In this document: positions 1 through 8,892 of the stretch, piece after piece
Layout: the number at the start of each line of letters is the position of its first letter
Position numbering within the stretch: the stretch's first letter is position 1
Origin: an uncultured Chlorobiaceae bacterium
GTDB lineage: Bacteria; Bacteroidota; Chlorobiia; Chlorobiales; Chlorobiaceae
Direction: 5' to 3'
Length of the DNA: 64,000 bases
Assembly: GCA_903843305.1 (NCBI GenBank)
Contig: CAIMPI010000025.1
Span: forward strand, 1 to 64,000
The notes under the pieces: model-generated
What the model saw: only the letters and a program-made list of their open reading frames with translations
What the model was told of the DNA's origin: nothing
Database searches by the model: none
Position numbers and translations under genes: made by a program

Positions 1-139
1 GGCAGGATGGTCAGCGACGTGTATCGGGAACCCATATCTGTATCGGCCGCATTCCCTCAGTGCGTAATTTCGCCCTGTACTTATGCACTCGTTCAAGAAC
101 TCCGCCCATGTGTCTCATTGTTAATTCGTAATCTTACTT

Positions 140-178
140 GTTACATGTAACGTATAGAGCAAAAGCGTTACATGCAAC
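140..178. promoter_or_regulatory. pair of operator-like 12-mers
   Basis: GTTACATGTAAC (140-151) is a perfect palindrome, and GTTACATGCAAC (167-178) repeats it with one change, 27 bp centre to centre. Paired near-palindromes in a gene-free stretch are typical of a repressor or activator site. The gene controlled would lie left of the window, because the gene to the right ends here rather than starting. Confidence 0.3.
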
Positions 179-222
179 AATATATTCTGCAGGAACAATC
201 AATCAGGGTTCAGGATAATATT

Positions 223-243
223 GGGGTCGCTTCAGAATTCGGA
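223..243 (+). repeat. solitary end sequence related to the 35-kb MITE-like element
   Basis: The sequence GGGTCGCTTCAGAATT closely matches the terminal inverted repeats at 35021-35036 (GGGTCACCTCAGAATT) and, on the other strand, 35285-35300. No partner end is seen nearby, so this looks like a solitary element end or a remnant. Confidence 0.35.
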
Positions 244-269
244 CAAAATCGTACCTTTGGCTTGATTGA

Positions 270-2417
270 TTATTTCTTATAAAGTTGCAGTGATTTTTCA
301 GAGATGATCTGATCTACGTTCGAGGAAATTGAGAGGCTGCGCATGAGGTCGAGCAGATTTTGCTGGATGTTGAGGTTGAGCTCGACCGACCGTCCAGCCT
401 GAAAGTCAGGGTTTGAGCCTTTAAGTTGGACGGTAATGACCGATTTGCCATCCGGGGCCATGCTGATTGAGGAGGTGAGTTGTACATAAAGAAAATTGGA
501 GAGAGCCTCGTATGTGGTGCGCAATCCCTGATTGGCTGCTGCCCGTTCTTCAGGGGTTGTTGCGTAGATGATCTGCCCGGATTGTTCAGCGTTCATACCG
601 CCATCTATGATTTCAAACATCTCGTTTTTCATTTTTACAGGAATCGTTCCTTTGATAGTGCCGGTGGCATAGATTTTTTTGGTGCCCTGCAGGTCAAGCA
701 TTTTTTGAAGAGGAATGTTGTTGAGCAGAAGTGTGGATTCGCCCTCTTTTTTTGACATATCATAGTTCATATGCTTGATAGCAACCGTTCCATCAAGAAA
801 ACCGGTTGTGAAGTTTGAAAGGGAAACCAGATCGGGCTTGAAGCGGTTCTGCCAGAGTGAGAGCCTTCCTTCAGGCGACAGAAGCGCCATTTCCCCCCCT
901 GAAGTTTTTCTTTGCAGATGTTTCAGTTTGAAATTGATTGTGGTGTATCCATCAATCGTTCGGTTCAACAGAAGGTTTGGTTCGCTGAACGTATAGTCTG
1001 CATCCGGCTTCTCTGGCCCGAAAATGCGCTCACTCGTGTGTTGCTGTTTTGATGGCGGTGCGATGGTAATACGGCCTCCTCCCGAGGATTGCAGACGGGC
1101 ATTCTTAATGGAAAAGCTTTTTTTAGTAAGAGCAAGCGGAACAATCCCGCTTACCTCGCCCTGTAGTGACCCTTTGAAGTCTCCTTGCAGGCGAATACGA
1201 TCCAGAATTTGGATATTATTTAGCGCAAGAGTAAAGGGAGATATTTTGTTTGATTGGTCGATACAGACTGGCGTTGAGGAGATTTTTCCGCCAAGTAATG
1301 TTGCCGACAAGTCAGTCAGAGTGAGACCAAAAAATTTGTTGTTTTGGCTGTTAAGCGTTAAGGTGGCATTGAGGTTTTTCAGCAACTCTTCTTTCCCTTT
1401 TATGATGCCAATGTCAATCGAAATCAAGGGTTTATGTTCCTTGTTGTACGAGATGATTTTTGAGCCTTTTCCGGCAACAAGCATAGCATTTCGCACGAGT
1501 AGCGTGGAATCCTGGAATTCAATGGGAAGAGAGCCGCTTACTTGCCCGGTTGCAAATGGCGTTTCGTTGCCACCGAGGTTGAATCCAGGCAACTGGTTCA
1601 GGGGAATTTCAGCAAAATTGATGGTAAAACGGCTCTGTTTATTCTTCTGATCATATTCAAAGTGTTCTGTTGAAGCCTTCCATTGAAAGAGTTCCACCGA
1701 GCAATCGCGCAGTGAAAGGGTACAAGGTTTGAGTGGATCGCGTTTTGAGCTGAAGAGTGCTTTGAAATGATGGACTGGTAAAAGGTTTCCATTACTGGAG
1801 AGCTTTTCCACACGCAGTGTGTCGGGAGGCTGTTGCCAGTGTCCGGCATCGCTGAGGCTGATGTTGTAGCTTATTCCTTCAAGGCCAATTTTTTCATGAC
1901 TAACAGCAGCTCCATTGATTGCGTATGAAGCAGAGATAGGCTTGATGGAAATAGCGTAATTCTTGTTGCTGGAGACTGCAATATCGAGGTTTATCTGAGG
2001 GTTGCTGTCGCTGAAGGTAAATTGTTGTGGACTGGGGATGAGAGTGAGTGAATCGGCTTTGATCGATAATGTTGCATCAAATGACTTCGGCTGAACTCCG
2101 CCAGCGTTCCATAGGGAGGGAGTGGGTGTCTTTAACCTCAAGGAGATTAAACCGTTGGTCAATGACAAAGTATAGGTTGCAGCTTCATTGCTGCAGCCAT
2201 CGGGCGGGGTGGTAATGATTGCCTTTAAAGAGCGAAATCCGATTCCAGAAGTAGTTGGCAGGTCTATGCCCGAAACTTCAATCCGAAAAGGCTTGTCCTT
2301 GATAGCAAAATCAAGCAGAGACTGTGCGTACCACGGAAAGAAAAGCCATGCTGCTACTGGCAGAAGTGCCAGCAGCAGAAGCATGGCAATCAGGAGGCGC
2401 AGCAGCAATTTCAGCAT
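270..2417 (-). CDS. ydbH: YdbH-like AsmA-family intermembrane lipid transport protein
   Basis: A 715-residue protein with an N-terminal hydrophobic anchor (about residues 4-28) followed by a long beta-rich periplasmic region with repeated short hydrophobic strands and 'GxLxGxVSG'-like turns (for example GSLQGEVSG, ATGQVSG, ATGTIKG). This is the style of AsmA/TamB-like proteins that form a groove carrying phospholipids between inner and outer membrane. It is somewhat shorter than the Escherichia coli YdbH protein (about 880 residues). Assignment rests mainly on context: the two genes just upstream encode YdbL-like and YnbE-like proteins, the known partners of YdbH. It starts at an ATG 15 bp after the ydbL stop, so the three genes are probably one transcript. 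The C-terminal part (about 590-700) fits the conserved dicarboxylate/AsmA-like end of the family. The function is inferred from the family. Confidence 0.75.
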   Translation of the reverse strand: MLKLLLRLLIAMLLLLALLPVAAWLFFPWYAQSLLDFAIKDKPFRIEVSGIDLPTTSGIGFRSLKAIITTPPDGCSNEAATYTLSLTNGLISLRLKTPTPSLWNAGGVQPKSFDATLSIKADSLTLIPSPQQFTFSDSNPQINLDIAVSSNKNYAISIKPISASYAINGAAVSHEKIGLEGISYNISLSDAGHWQQPPDTLRVEKLSSNGNLLPVHHFKALFSSKRDPLKPCTLSLRDCSVELFQWKASTEHFEYDQKNKQSRFTINFAEIPLNQLPGFNLGGNETPFATGQVSGSLPIEFQDSTLLVRNAMLVAGKGSKIISYNKEHKPLISIDIGIIKGKEELLKNLNATLTLNSQNNKFFGLTLTDLSATLLGGKISSTPVCIDQSNKISPFTLALNNIQILDRIRLQGDFKGSLQGEVSGIVPLALTKKSFSIKNARLQSSGGGRITIAPPSKQQHTSERIFGPEKPDADYTFSEPNLLLNRTIDGYTTINFKLKHLQRKTSGGEMALLSPEGRLSLWQNRFKPDLVSLSNFTTGFLDGTVAIKHMNYDMSKKEGESTLLLNNIPLQKMLDLQGTKKIYATGTIKGTIPVKMKNEMFEIIDGGMNAEQSGQIIYATTPEERAAANQGLRTTYEALSNFLYVQLTSSISMAPDGKSVITVQLKGSNPDFQAGRSVELNLNIQQNLLDLMRSLSISSNVDQIISEKSLQLYKK

Positions 2418-2432
2418 CAGTTAATTTCTGAT

Positions 2433-2780
2433 TTATCTTGCTTTTTTTATCCATTTTCCCTGAACCTGAACCCATGTTCCGGCAGGAAGACGTGCATAGA
2501 TTTTCTGGGACATTATTGTGCCAACGGCTTCAAGCGTCAGATTGTTCTGTGCTGCAACTTTTGCATACTCTGCGCGGCGAGAATTGTTGATGTTGGTAAT
2601 CATTTCCTGGGCATCTGTCGGGGCTCCCGGAGGAATGGCAAGAAGGCCGTTGTCGACCTCTCCTGCAAGTCCACTTGTGCGAGCAGTTTCAAGGTCAAGT
2701 GCAAAAGCGGGGGAGACTGTGCCTGCAAACATCATTACCGCCAAAGCTATTTTCAGAGCAATTTGTTGTATGGTTTTCAT
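2433..2780 (-). CDS. ydbL: YdbL-family periplasmic protein (DUF1318)
   Basis: A 115-residue protein with an N-terminal signal peptide (residues 1-26, ending near SPAFALD). The mature part has the DUF1318 pattern: a first segment around 'ARTSGLAGEVDNGLLA', a helix 'INNSRRAEYAKVAAQ', and a C-terminal 'QKIYARLPAGTWVQ' block. The start at 2780 is chosen because a strong ribosome-binding site (CCAGGAGGAACA) lies just upstream; a longer reading from 2870 would run back into the ynbE gene. YdbL proteins are periplasmic partners of the YdbH-YnbE lipid conduit. It lies between ynbE and ydbH, the gene order seen in other Gram-negative bacteria. Confidence 0.85.
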   Translation of the reverse strand: MKTIQQIALKIALAVMMFAGTVSPAFALDLETARTSGLAGEVDNGLLAIPPGAPTDAQEMITNINNSRRAEYAKVAAQNNLTLEAVGTIMSQKIYARLPAGTWVQVQGKWIKKAR

Positions 2781-2796
2781 ATTGTGTTCCTCCTGG

Positions 2797-3003
2797 TTAG
2801 AATAAACCTTTTTTGTTGTCAAGCAGGGAGTCAAGTTCACGGTCGACCTTGATCCTGATTTCGTGATCAATTTTGATGTTCATGTTGATGACAATGGGTT
2901 TGTCGGGGGCTTCAATTTTTACAGTAGGGCTGCATCCCGTAATGAGTTCCCCGGCTGTGATCGAAAGAAACATCATTATACCTATTATGGTTTTTCTCTT
3001 CAT
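2797..3003 (-). CDS. ynbE: YnbE-like outer-membrane lipoprotein
   Basis: A 68-residue lipoprotein. It has a short signal sequence (MKRKTIIGIMMF...) and a lipobox LITG-C, so the mature form starts at Cys around residue 24. The short mature part consists of alternating beta-strand residues (VKIEAPDKPIVINMNIKI), as expected for YnbE, which adds strands to the outer-membrane end of the YdbH beta-groove. The start at 3003 was preferred over 3036, because the longer form would add charged residues ahead of the signal peptide. It is the first gene of the probable ynbE-ydbL-ydbH unit. Confidence 0.8.
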   Translation of the reverse strand: MKRKTIIGIMMFLSITAGELITGCSPTVKIEAPDKPIVINMNIKIDHEIRIKVDRELDSLLDNKKGLF

Positions 3004-3042
3004 AATGGTTGGTTTATTTTTTTTAGGAACGTTCATTTGCGG

Positions 3043-3513
3043 TTAAAAATATTTCATCGCAACTGTCAGTTCAAGCTGTTTTGTATCAAATGTAAATTCA
3101 GAATCCTTGAACTTTGGTCCGCCCATTCCTATTTTGGGATTGTTGGAAACACCGACACCCTCTTTGGGTATCCCGAAAAAGTTTGTGTCCAGTTTCCCGT
3201 TGCTGTTTTCGTCGTGTATGATGCTTACTGCGTATGTGCCGTAAGAAATATTTTCAAAGACAACCTTATCCTCTGAGCTGGTGATCTTTTTTAGCTGATT
3301 GGCACAGGCCTGTTCGTGCTTGCCGGGAAACCCTTTTTTTGAGTTGTAGAGTGAAACGCCAAGTATACCGTATAGCTTTTTAATGTCTGTGATGTGAACG
3401 GTAATGCTGCCTGTCTGGACAGGAATGACGGATGCTGGAGGAGCTTCCTCTCCCAGAAGTGTTGCGGTTGCGGCAAAGATCAGGGTAATAATAAGCAGGA
3501 CGATTTTTTTCAT
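3043..3513 (-). CDS. DUF2141 secreted protein
   Basis: A 156-residue protein with a signal peptide (about residues 1-21) and a DUF2141 domain. The visible family features are an 'ITVHITDI...GILGVSLYN' start, a central 'YGTYAVSIIHDENSNGKLDTNFFGIPKEGVGVS' block (shown here in pieces: HDENSNGKLD, FGIPKEGVG), and a final beta strand. The DxNxNGxLD pattern resembles a calcium-binding loop. The biochemical role of DUF2141 proteins is not known. The gene ends 39 bp ahead of the ynbE start, in the same direction, so it may be read with that operon. Confidence 0.8.
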   Translation of the reverse strand: MKKIVLLIITLIFAATATLLGEEAPPASVIPVQTGSITVHITDIKKLYGILGVSLYNSKKGFPGKHEQACANQLKKITSSEDKVVFENISYGTYAVSIIHDENSNGKLDTNFFGIPKEGVGVSNNPKIGMGGPKFKDSEFTFDTKQLELTVAMKYF

Positions 3514-3589
3514 ACAGGCTGTTGCGATGTTTAACTAATGGTAAAAAAAGTTATTCCTCAAAAAAAATTATTACTGAAATTACAGTTCG

Positions 3590-4456
3590 TTATAAATCGG
3601 CGGCTGGCATACGAGAGACCTCAGCCGCAGTAAAGACTGGTCCTTCCTTGCAGACGTAAATCGAACCGACATTGCAGCGCCCGCATTTGCCGACACCGCA
3701 TTTCATTCGGTTTTCAAGTGTTGTATAGACGTTCGTTTCATCAAAACCCAGTTTTTTGAGTGAAATCAGGGTGAATTTGATCATGATCGGTGGTCCACAG
3801 ATGACGGCTATGCAATTTTCCGGAGAGGGGGCGGCCTCTTCAAGCACGGTAGGTACAAAACCGACTTTGTTTTTCCAGTCTGGCGATTCTCCGCCCGGAT
3901 CGACGGTGAGGACAAGATCGACATCGGCTCGTTCCTGCCACTCATCCAGTTCATGCTTGTAGACAAGGTCAGCCACGGTACGAGCACCATAAATAATGGT
4001 GACCTTGCCGAATTTTTCGCGCTGATCCAGACATGACCAGATAACGCTTCGAGTTGGTGGCAAAGCTATCCCTCCTGAAATGAAAAGAAGGTTTTTACCA
4101 TGAAACGTTTCAATGGGGAAGCGGTTTCCATAAGGGCCACGGAAGGTGATGAGGTCACCGATATCCGCGTTCGCCAGGGCCGACGTTACCCGGCCGGATT
4201 GGCGGAAGGTACATTCGATATAATCGGTTCGAGTCTCAGGACTCGCGACGCAGAACGTACTTTCTCCTTCTCCGTAAACCCCATAGAGCCCGAACATGCC
4301 GGTACGGTATTTTTGCCTGAACTCTTCATGGTCGGCAGGGTTCTGAAACTCAAGCCTCATGGTTTTTACGCCCGGAGCCTCATCGTGACGTCCGACGATT
4401 TTCATGACGGCAGGCTTGTAGATGTTTTTTTGCACGCTTTGGATGTTTTCTGTCAC
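3590..4456 (-). CDS. flxA: FlxA-like FAD/NAD(P)H oxidoreductase with [2Fe-2S] site
   Basis: A 288-residue flavoprotein of the ferredoxin-NADP reductase/dihydroorotate dehydrogenase electron-transfer (PyrK/sulfhydrogenase gamma) type. An FAD-binding beta-barrel (residues about 10-105) is followed by an NAD-binding domain (GKNLLFISGGIALPP near 115, then CGPPIM near 220). A C-terminal cysteine cluster CGVGKCGRC...C should hold a [2Fe-2S] centre. It starts with GTG in a GTGA overlap with the upstream subunit gene. It is the last gene of the hdrCB-hdrA-flxDCBA operon. In Desulfovibrio vulgaris the FlxABCD-HdrABC complex oxidises NADH and bifurcates electrons to ferredoxin and a disulfide; this subunit would be the NAD(P)H entry point. 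The exact electron carriers in this organism are unknown. Confidence 0.85.
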   Translation of the reverse strand: MTENIQSVQKNIYKPAVMKIVGRHDEAPGVKTMRLEFQNPADHEEFRQKYRTGMFGLYGVYGEGESTFCVASPETRTDYIECTFRQSGRVTSALANADIGDLITFRGPYGNRFPIETFHGKNLLFISGGIALPPTRSVIWSCLDQREKFGKVTIIYGARTVADLVYKHELDEWQERADVDLVLTVDPGGESPDWKNKVGFVPTVLEEAAPSPENCIAVICGPPIMIKFTLISLKKLGFDETNVYTTLENRMKCGVGKCGRCNVGSIYVCKEGPVFTAAEVSRMPAADL

Positions 4457-5466
4457 GGATGTAATGTTGATATTTTTTGTAACGTTTCGGTAATACCCAT
4501 GTCAACCGGGCACTGGCGCGTGCATCGGCCACATCCGCTGCAACTGTTAACGCTGAACTTTCCTGGAAAATAGTTGAATTTGTGCATGATGCGCTGGCGC
4601 CACCGTGCAGATTGTGTCGAGCGCGGGTTGTGGCCCGAAGTGTGCATCGTAAAGAGGGCAAAAGAGCAGCTATCCCAGTTTTTTCTCCTGATGCCACTGT
4701 AGGTATCGCCTTCATCCTGGATGTCAAAGCAATGGCAGGTAGGGCAGAGATAGGTACAGGAGCCGCACCCGATACAGCGCATTGAAATATCTTTCCAGAA
4801 TTTGCTTTCAAAATTTTCAGGGTTCTGCAACCATGCAACGCAAGTGTCAAGATTAAACATTTCAGGGACAACAGCCAGCGGCGCAGTGGGTTCAGAGGCC
4901 TCCTGCAGGAGTTCCGCTATCGCCGAGAACGCTTCGCGACCCCGCTCGGTAAGTTCTTCAACTTGCCATCCGTTATTATTTTCAAGCGGTCGAAGTAAAA
5001 TATCAGAGCCGTTCGTACTGTCAGGTGCAAGCTTGAGGGAGGTACATAAACAGAAATCATCAGCTTTTGTACATGCAATGGTTACAATAACCGATTCATT
5101 GCGTCGCTGAAACCAGTATTCATCCTTGTAATCCCATCCGAAAAGGGGATCGTCAATAGATAAACCTGATGCATCGCAAGGCCTCACACCGAAAATTATT
5201 CTTTTGCCTGCAGGAGGGGTGAACTCCTCTGTGTTGATTGCCTGCTGTTTTATGGTGTAATGCAACATCGGCTCAGTCTGTGGAAAAAAGAGTTCCTTGA
5301 TTGAACGATCGGGCAGCACCATCCCCAAATCAAAATCCGCAGCATGTTCAACTGCGGCATAACTCGAAGTAGCGTCTTTTCTTACCGGCCCGATCACAGA
5401 ATAGCCTGCTGATCGCCATAGTGTGACACAATTTTCAAGTTTATTGCTGAAAAGGCATCTTGTCAT
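4453..5466 (-). CDS. flxB: FlxB-like 4Fe-4S dicluster subunit
   Basis: A 337-residue protein related to the beta subunit of sulfhydrogenases/anaerobic sulfite reductase A. The N-terminal two thirds carry a conserved 'GVRPCDASGLSIDD' segment. The C-terminal part has two ferredoxin cluster motifs: CIGCGSCTYLCPTCHC around residue 232 and CSGCGRCTRQCP around 310. It would relay electrons between the flavin subunit FlxA and the other iron-sulfur subunits. Genes on both sides are tightly packed: 13 bp after flxC and a 4-base overlap with flxA. The B versus C label follows gene order rather than a diagnostic motif. Confidence 0.8.
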   Translation of the reverse strand: MTRCLFSNKLENCVTLWRSAGYSVIGPVRKDATSSYAAVEHAADFDLGMVLPDRSIKELFFPQTEPMLHYTIKQQAINTEEFTPPAGKRIIFGVRPCDASGLSIDDPLFGWDYKDEYWFQRRNESVIVTIACTKADDFCLCTSLKLAPDSTNGSDILLRPLENNNGWQVEELTERGREAFSAIAELLQEASEPTAPLAVVPEMFNLDTCVAWLQNPENFESKFWKDISMRCIGCGSCTYLCPTCHCFDIQDEGDTYSGIRRKNWDSCSFALFTMHTSGHNPRSTQSARWRQRIMHKFNYFPGKFSVNSCSGCGRCTRQCPVDMGITETLQKISTLHP

Positions 5467-5479
5467 ACGAGTGTGTTAC

Positions 5480-6310
5480 TTAGAGAATGAATGTCTCGGA
5501 ATCGTCCTTTTTGAAACTTGCAAGCACCGGCTCCTGGGCAGGGTTCAGACCTGCAAAATGATCGAATGAATCAAGCACTTCCTCTGCCATTCTGGAGTTG
5601 ATAAGACGGAGCGGGATATTGACGGGGCAAGCCCGGTCACAGTTTCCGCATCCAACGCATCGTCCGGCAAGATGAAATGCGCGGACGACATTCCATTCGA
5701 AGTTTCCCAAAGTATGCGATGAGGTATTGATCCATTGCGGCTGATTGCTGTCGACAATACATCGACGGCAATAGCACATGGGGCATGCCTGCCGGCAGGC
5801 ATAGCATTTGATACAGCGCGAAAACTCATCTTTCCAGAAGGCAAAACGTTCCTGCGGGTTCATCTGCTCAATCTGGTACAGGAGTGGGTCCCGTGACTTT
5901 TCAGGAGGATGTTCTTTGATTGAACCTATAAACTCTGAAAACTCTCCGGCATGTTCGCCCGTGAGCGCCCTGACTTCATTGCCGTTCGTATCGAACCCGA
6001 AGATTATAATCTGGTCAACATTGAGCTGTGATTCTGCTGCAAGGATATTGATAGAGCGAATGCCATCGGGTCTTAGAAAGATAGCGACATGCTTTTCATC
6101 ACTCAGAAGCCCTTCGGAAACCAGATAGCCCGACAGGTTTGCGATACAGTTGCTGTCAAGCACAAGCTGGTCGGCCTCATCGAATGAACGGATAAAAACC
6201 GGTCGACGCCGGTCAGGTGTTGAGCCCGGACTGTATCCGATTACCATTTTTACTGAGCCTTCGGCAAGAAGTTTTTTTGCTTTGCTTCTGTATTTTTCCT
6301 GTGTAATCAT
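5480..6310 (-). CDS. flxC: FlxC-like 4Fe-4S subunit
   Basis: A 276-residue iron-sulfur protein. The N-terminal domain resembles the flavin/iron-sulfur beta subunits of formate dehydrogenase and F420 hydrogenase type enzymes. The C-terminal half has a cysteine-rich block CIKCYACRQACPMCYCRRC (about residues 168-186) and a second motif CVGCGNCDRACPVN (about 216-229). These would hold two [4Fe-4S] centres. It lies 13 bp after flxD and 13 bp before flxB, which is typical of subunits made in fixed proportion. It is probably a wire between the MvhD-like subunit and FlxB/FlxA. Confidence 0.78.
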   Translation of the reverse strand: MITQEKYRSKAKKLLAEGSVKMVIGYSPGSTPDRRRPVFIRSFDEADQLVLDSNCIANLSGYLVSEGLLSDEKHVAIFLRPDGIRSINILAAESQLNVDQIIIFGFDTNGNEVRALTGEHAGEFSEFIGSIKEHPPEKSRDPLLYQIEQMNPQERFAFWKDEFSRCIKCYACRQACPMCYCRRCIVDSNQPQWINTSSHTLGNFEWNVVRAFHLAGRCVGCGNCDRACPVNIPLRLINSRMAEEVLDSFDHFAGLNPAQEPVLASFKKDDSETFIL

Positions 6311-6323
6311 TGCCTTGTTGTTA

Positions 6324-6776
6324 TTAAAGTGTAGCCGGGGCTTCAGTTTCCCTGATTAACTCTTTGTATTGATCAAAAGGGCCAAGCTTGCGGATATCTT
6401 CTGTGACAGTGTTAATGAGATCAGCAAATTTGCCGCCTTCAGCCGCACTGATCCAGGAGAAAATTACCCGTTCTGGTTGTATCCCCATAAAGTCGAGGAG
6501 CGACCGAAAAACCATCCATCTTCGTCGTGCATGATAGTTGCCATGGGTAAAATGACAGTCTCCAGGGTGGCACCCGCTTACCAGCACCCCGTCAGCGCCT
6601 TTCTGAAGAGCTTTCAGGATAAACATCGGGCTGATTCTGCCGGTACAGGGAAGACGAATAATACGTACATTAGGTGCATATTTAAGGCGACTCGTTCCCG
6701 CAAGATCAGCACCGGCATAAGTACAGTAGGTGCAGACGAAAGCAATGATTTTCGGTTCAAAAAGTTCACTCATCAA
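6324..6776 (-). CDS. flxD: MvhD/FlxD-family [2Fe-2S] electron-transfer subunit
   Basis: A 150-residue member of the hydrogenase iron-sulfur (MvhD/FlpD) family. The five conserved cysteines are visible: CTYCTYAGAD near the N-terminus, RLPCTGR, and SGCHPGDCHF in the middle, the last also carrying the conserved His pattern. In methanogens MvhD passes electrons from the hydrogenase to HdrA, and in Flx-Hdr complexes it links FlxABC to HdrA. It sits directly between hdrA and the Flx genes, which supports that role. Confidence 0.88.
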   Translation of the reverse strand: MMSELFEPKIIAFVCTYCTYAGADLAGTSRLKYAPNVRIIRLPCTGRISPMFILKALQKGADGVLVSGCHPGDCHFTHGNYHARRRWMVFRSLLDFMGIQPERVIFSWISAAEGGKFADLINTVTEDIRKLGPFDQYKELIRETEAPATL

Positions 6777-6825
6777 CGTACTCCAGTGGCAAAGTTCGGT
6801 TTATGCACGATAAAAATTAAGTTCA

Positions 6826-8796
6826 TCAGAGAGCCATTACTTCAGCAAAGATCTGTTTGTCAGTAAATCCTGCCAGGTCTATACTGTTAGACCGGCAGAA
6901 GGTGACACAGGTGCCGCAGCCCTGGCACAACCCGGGATTGACAGAAGCCACCCGTTTGATGATCCTTCCGGAACGATCGAGAATATCTTTTTGCTCAATG
7001 GCGTTGTAAGGACAGGCGAGAACGCAGCCCCAGCAACCGGCACAGGTAGCTTCGTTGGTAGTGGCAACGACCGGTTCCCGTTCAAGTTTTTCCTTGCTGA
7101 AAAGGGCAAGAACCTTGCTTGCTGATGCTGATGCCTGGGCAACCGAGTCCGGAATATCTTTCGGCGACTGGCATGCACCGGCAAGGAAGACACCCGCCGT
7201 CGATGATTCGACTGGTCTGAGTTTGAGGTGCGCCTCGTTGTAGTAGCCGTATTCGTCGTAAGCGATGCCGATTGTTTTGGCAAACTCCTTTGCATTTGGT
7301 TGTGGTACCATCGCAGTAGCAAGAACGACCATATCAGCGGCTATTGTAACTGGTCTGCCGAGAAGTGTATCAACACCCCGTACCATCAGTTTGCCATTTT
7401 CCAGCCACACCTTGCTTACCCTGCCCCGGACGTATGACGCATCATCTTCCTCAATGGCTCTGCGGGTAAATTCATCATAGCCTTTTCCTCCTGCCCGGAT
7501 ATCCATATAGAAAATATGGGTTTTTCCATGATGAACCTTATGTGCATAGAGCATGGCATGTTTGGCGGTGTACATGCAGCATATCTTGGAGCAGTAGTGC
7601 ACACCCTTTGAGGGGTCACGAGATCCGGCGCACTGGATAAAGACAACCGTTTCCGGTTCTTTTCCGTCGGACGGACGAAGGATTTTTCCCGATGTCGGGC
7701 CGCTTGCTGTAGCAAGGCGCTCAAATTGAAGTCCGGTGATGACGTCTGGATATTTGCCATAGCCATACTCTCCGTATCCGGCAGTATTCTGTACCTGAAA
7801 ACCGGTTGCAACAACAATGGCGCCGACATCAAGGTCAATGAATTCATCCTGCAAATCAAAGTTGATAGCATTGATCTGACAGGACTTCATGCACGTTTTG
7901 CATTTGCCGTTTTTGAAGTAGATGCAACTTGCCTTGTCGATGACTGGAATATTCGGCACGGACTGGGCGAACGGGGTGTAAATGGCTGTCCTTTTACCAA
8001 GGCCGCAGTCAAATTCACTTGAGATTTTTTTTACAGGACATTTGGTCATGCAATCACCACAGCCTGTACAGGTGTTTATGTCAACATAGCGCGATTTCAT
8101 GCGTATCTTGACCTTGAAATTGCCTATGAAGCCATCAACATGCTCAACTTCGGCATAGGTAAGGAGACGGATCTTCGGATGCTGAGCAGCTTCAACCATT
8201 CTCGGTGTCATGATACACTGTGAGCAGTCGAGCGTTGGGAATGTTTCAGATAGCTGGGACATGTGGCCGCCAAGGGAGGGCTCACGCTCAACAAGAACAA
8301 CTTCCTGACCGGCATTGGCAATATCAAGCGCGGCCTGTATACCTGCGATACCTCCTCCAATGACCAGGGCCCGGCGGGTTACAGGAACCTCGATAGGCTG
8401 AAGTTTGTTGTTACGCTTGACTTTTTCAATCATCGAACGAGTGATGTCCATGGCTTTTTCAGTAGCCATCTCCTTGTCGGTATGCACCCATGAACATTGT
8501 TCGCGAATATTTGCTATTTCACAAAGATAAGGGTTCAGACCAGCTTCGGCGCAGACCTTGCGGAAGGTAGCTTCATGCATTCTCGGGGAGCATGCGGCTA
8601 TAATGACACCGGTAAGATTATTGTCGCGAATAGCTTTCTTGACACTTTCCTGGCCCGGTTCTGAACAAAAATATTTGTATTCAACAGAAACCGCAACTCC
8701 AGGGTGTTCGCCTATAGCAGCAGCCAGTTTGGTACAATCTACCTTTGATGCAATATTTTCACCGCAGTGACATATAAATACTCCAATCTTTGCCAT
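6826..8796 (-). CDS. hdrA: HdrA-like flavin bifurcation subunit
   Basis: A 656-residue CoB-CoM heterodisulfide reductase A-type protein. The N-terminal domain begins GVFICHCGENIA. A Rossmann FAD site (VIGGGIAGIQAA) is near residue 145, followed by VLVEREPSLGGHM and the HdrA-type 'TLDCSQCIMTPRM' cluster region. There is an inserted ferredoxin motif CTGCGDCMTKCP near 243 and two C-terminal ferredoxin motifs, CAGCWGCVLACP and CQGCGTCVTFC. In characterised complexes the HdrA flavin splits electron pairs between ferredoxin and the HdrB disulfide site. The same fold occurs in QmoA/QmoB of sulfate reducers and green sulfur bacteria, but the neighbouring mvhD/flx genes point to an Hdr-Flx complex here. 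A 49-bp gap precedes flxD. Confidence 0.9.
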   Translation of the reverse strand: MAKIGVFICHCGENIASKVDCTKLAAAIGEHPGVAVSVEYKYFCSEPGQESVKKAIRDNNLTGVIIAACSPRMHEATFRKVCAEAGLNPYLCEIANIREQCSWVHTDKEMATEKAMDITRSMIEKVKRNNKLQPIEVPVTRRALVIGGGIAGIQAALDIANAGQEVVLVEREPSLGGHMSQLSETFPTLDCSQCIMTPRMVEAAQHPKIRLLTYAEVEHVDGFIGNFKVKIRMKSRYVDINTCTGCGDCMTKCPVKKISSEFDCGLGKRTAIYTPFAQSVPNIPVIDKASCIYFKNGKCKTCMKSCQINAINFDLQDEFIDLDVGAIVVATGFQVQNTAGYGEYGYGKYPDVITGLQFERLATASGPTSGKILRPSDGKEPETVVFIQCAGSRDPSKGVHYCSKICCMYTAKHAMLYAHKVHHGKTHIFYMDIRAGGKGYDEFTRRAIEEDDASYVRGRVSKVWLENGKLMVRGVDTLLGRPVTIAADMVVLATAMVPQPNAKEFAKTIGIAYDEYGYYNEAHLKLRPVESSTAGVFLAGACQSPKDIPDSVAQASASASKVLALFSKEKLEREPVVATTNEATCAGCWGCVLACPYNAIEQKDILDRSGRIIKRVASVNPGLCQGCGTCVTFCRSNSIDLAGFTDKQIFAEVMAL

Positions 8797-8892
8797 AATT
8801 CAATTTTTTGGTATAAAACTGCTGACCAGAACAGCGCACTGAATGACCCAGAAACAATGCGTCTTGTTTTTTTTCAAATGTTTGATTGTAGC

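Larger units (their letters stand above)
1..269. other. gene-free left edge with operator-like repeats
   Basis: I see no convincing coding region here. The stretch contains two near-identical 12-mers (140-151 and 167-178) and a sequence at 223-243 resembling the ends of the small element at 35021-35300. The last bases lie just downstream of the stop of the YdbH-like gene. What lies to the left is outside the window. Confidence 0.5.

Noticed and set aside
4221-4245. A sequence resembling a tRNA T-loop (GGTTCGAGTC)
   Set aside because: It lies inside the flxA coding region and no cloverleaf can be built around it. I saw no tRNA or rRNA in the window.
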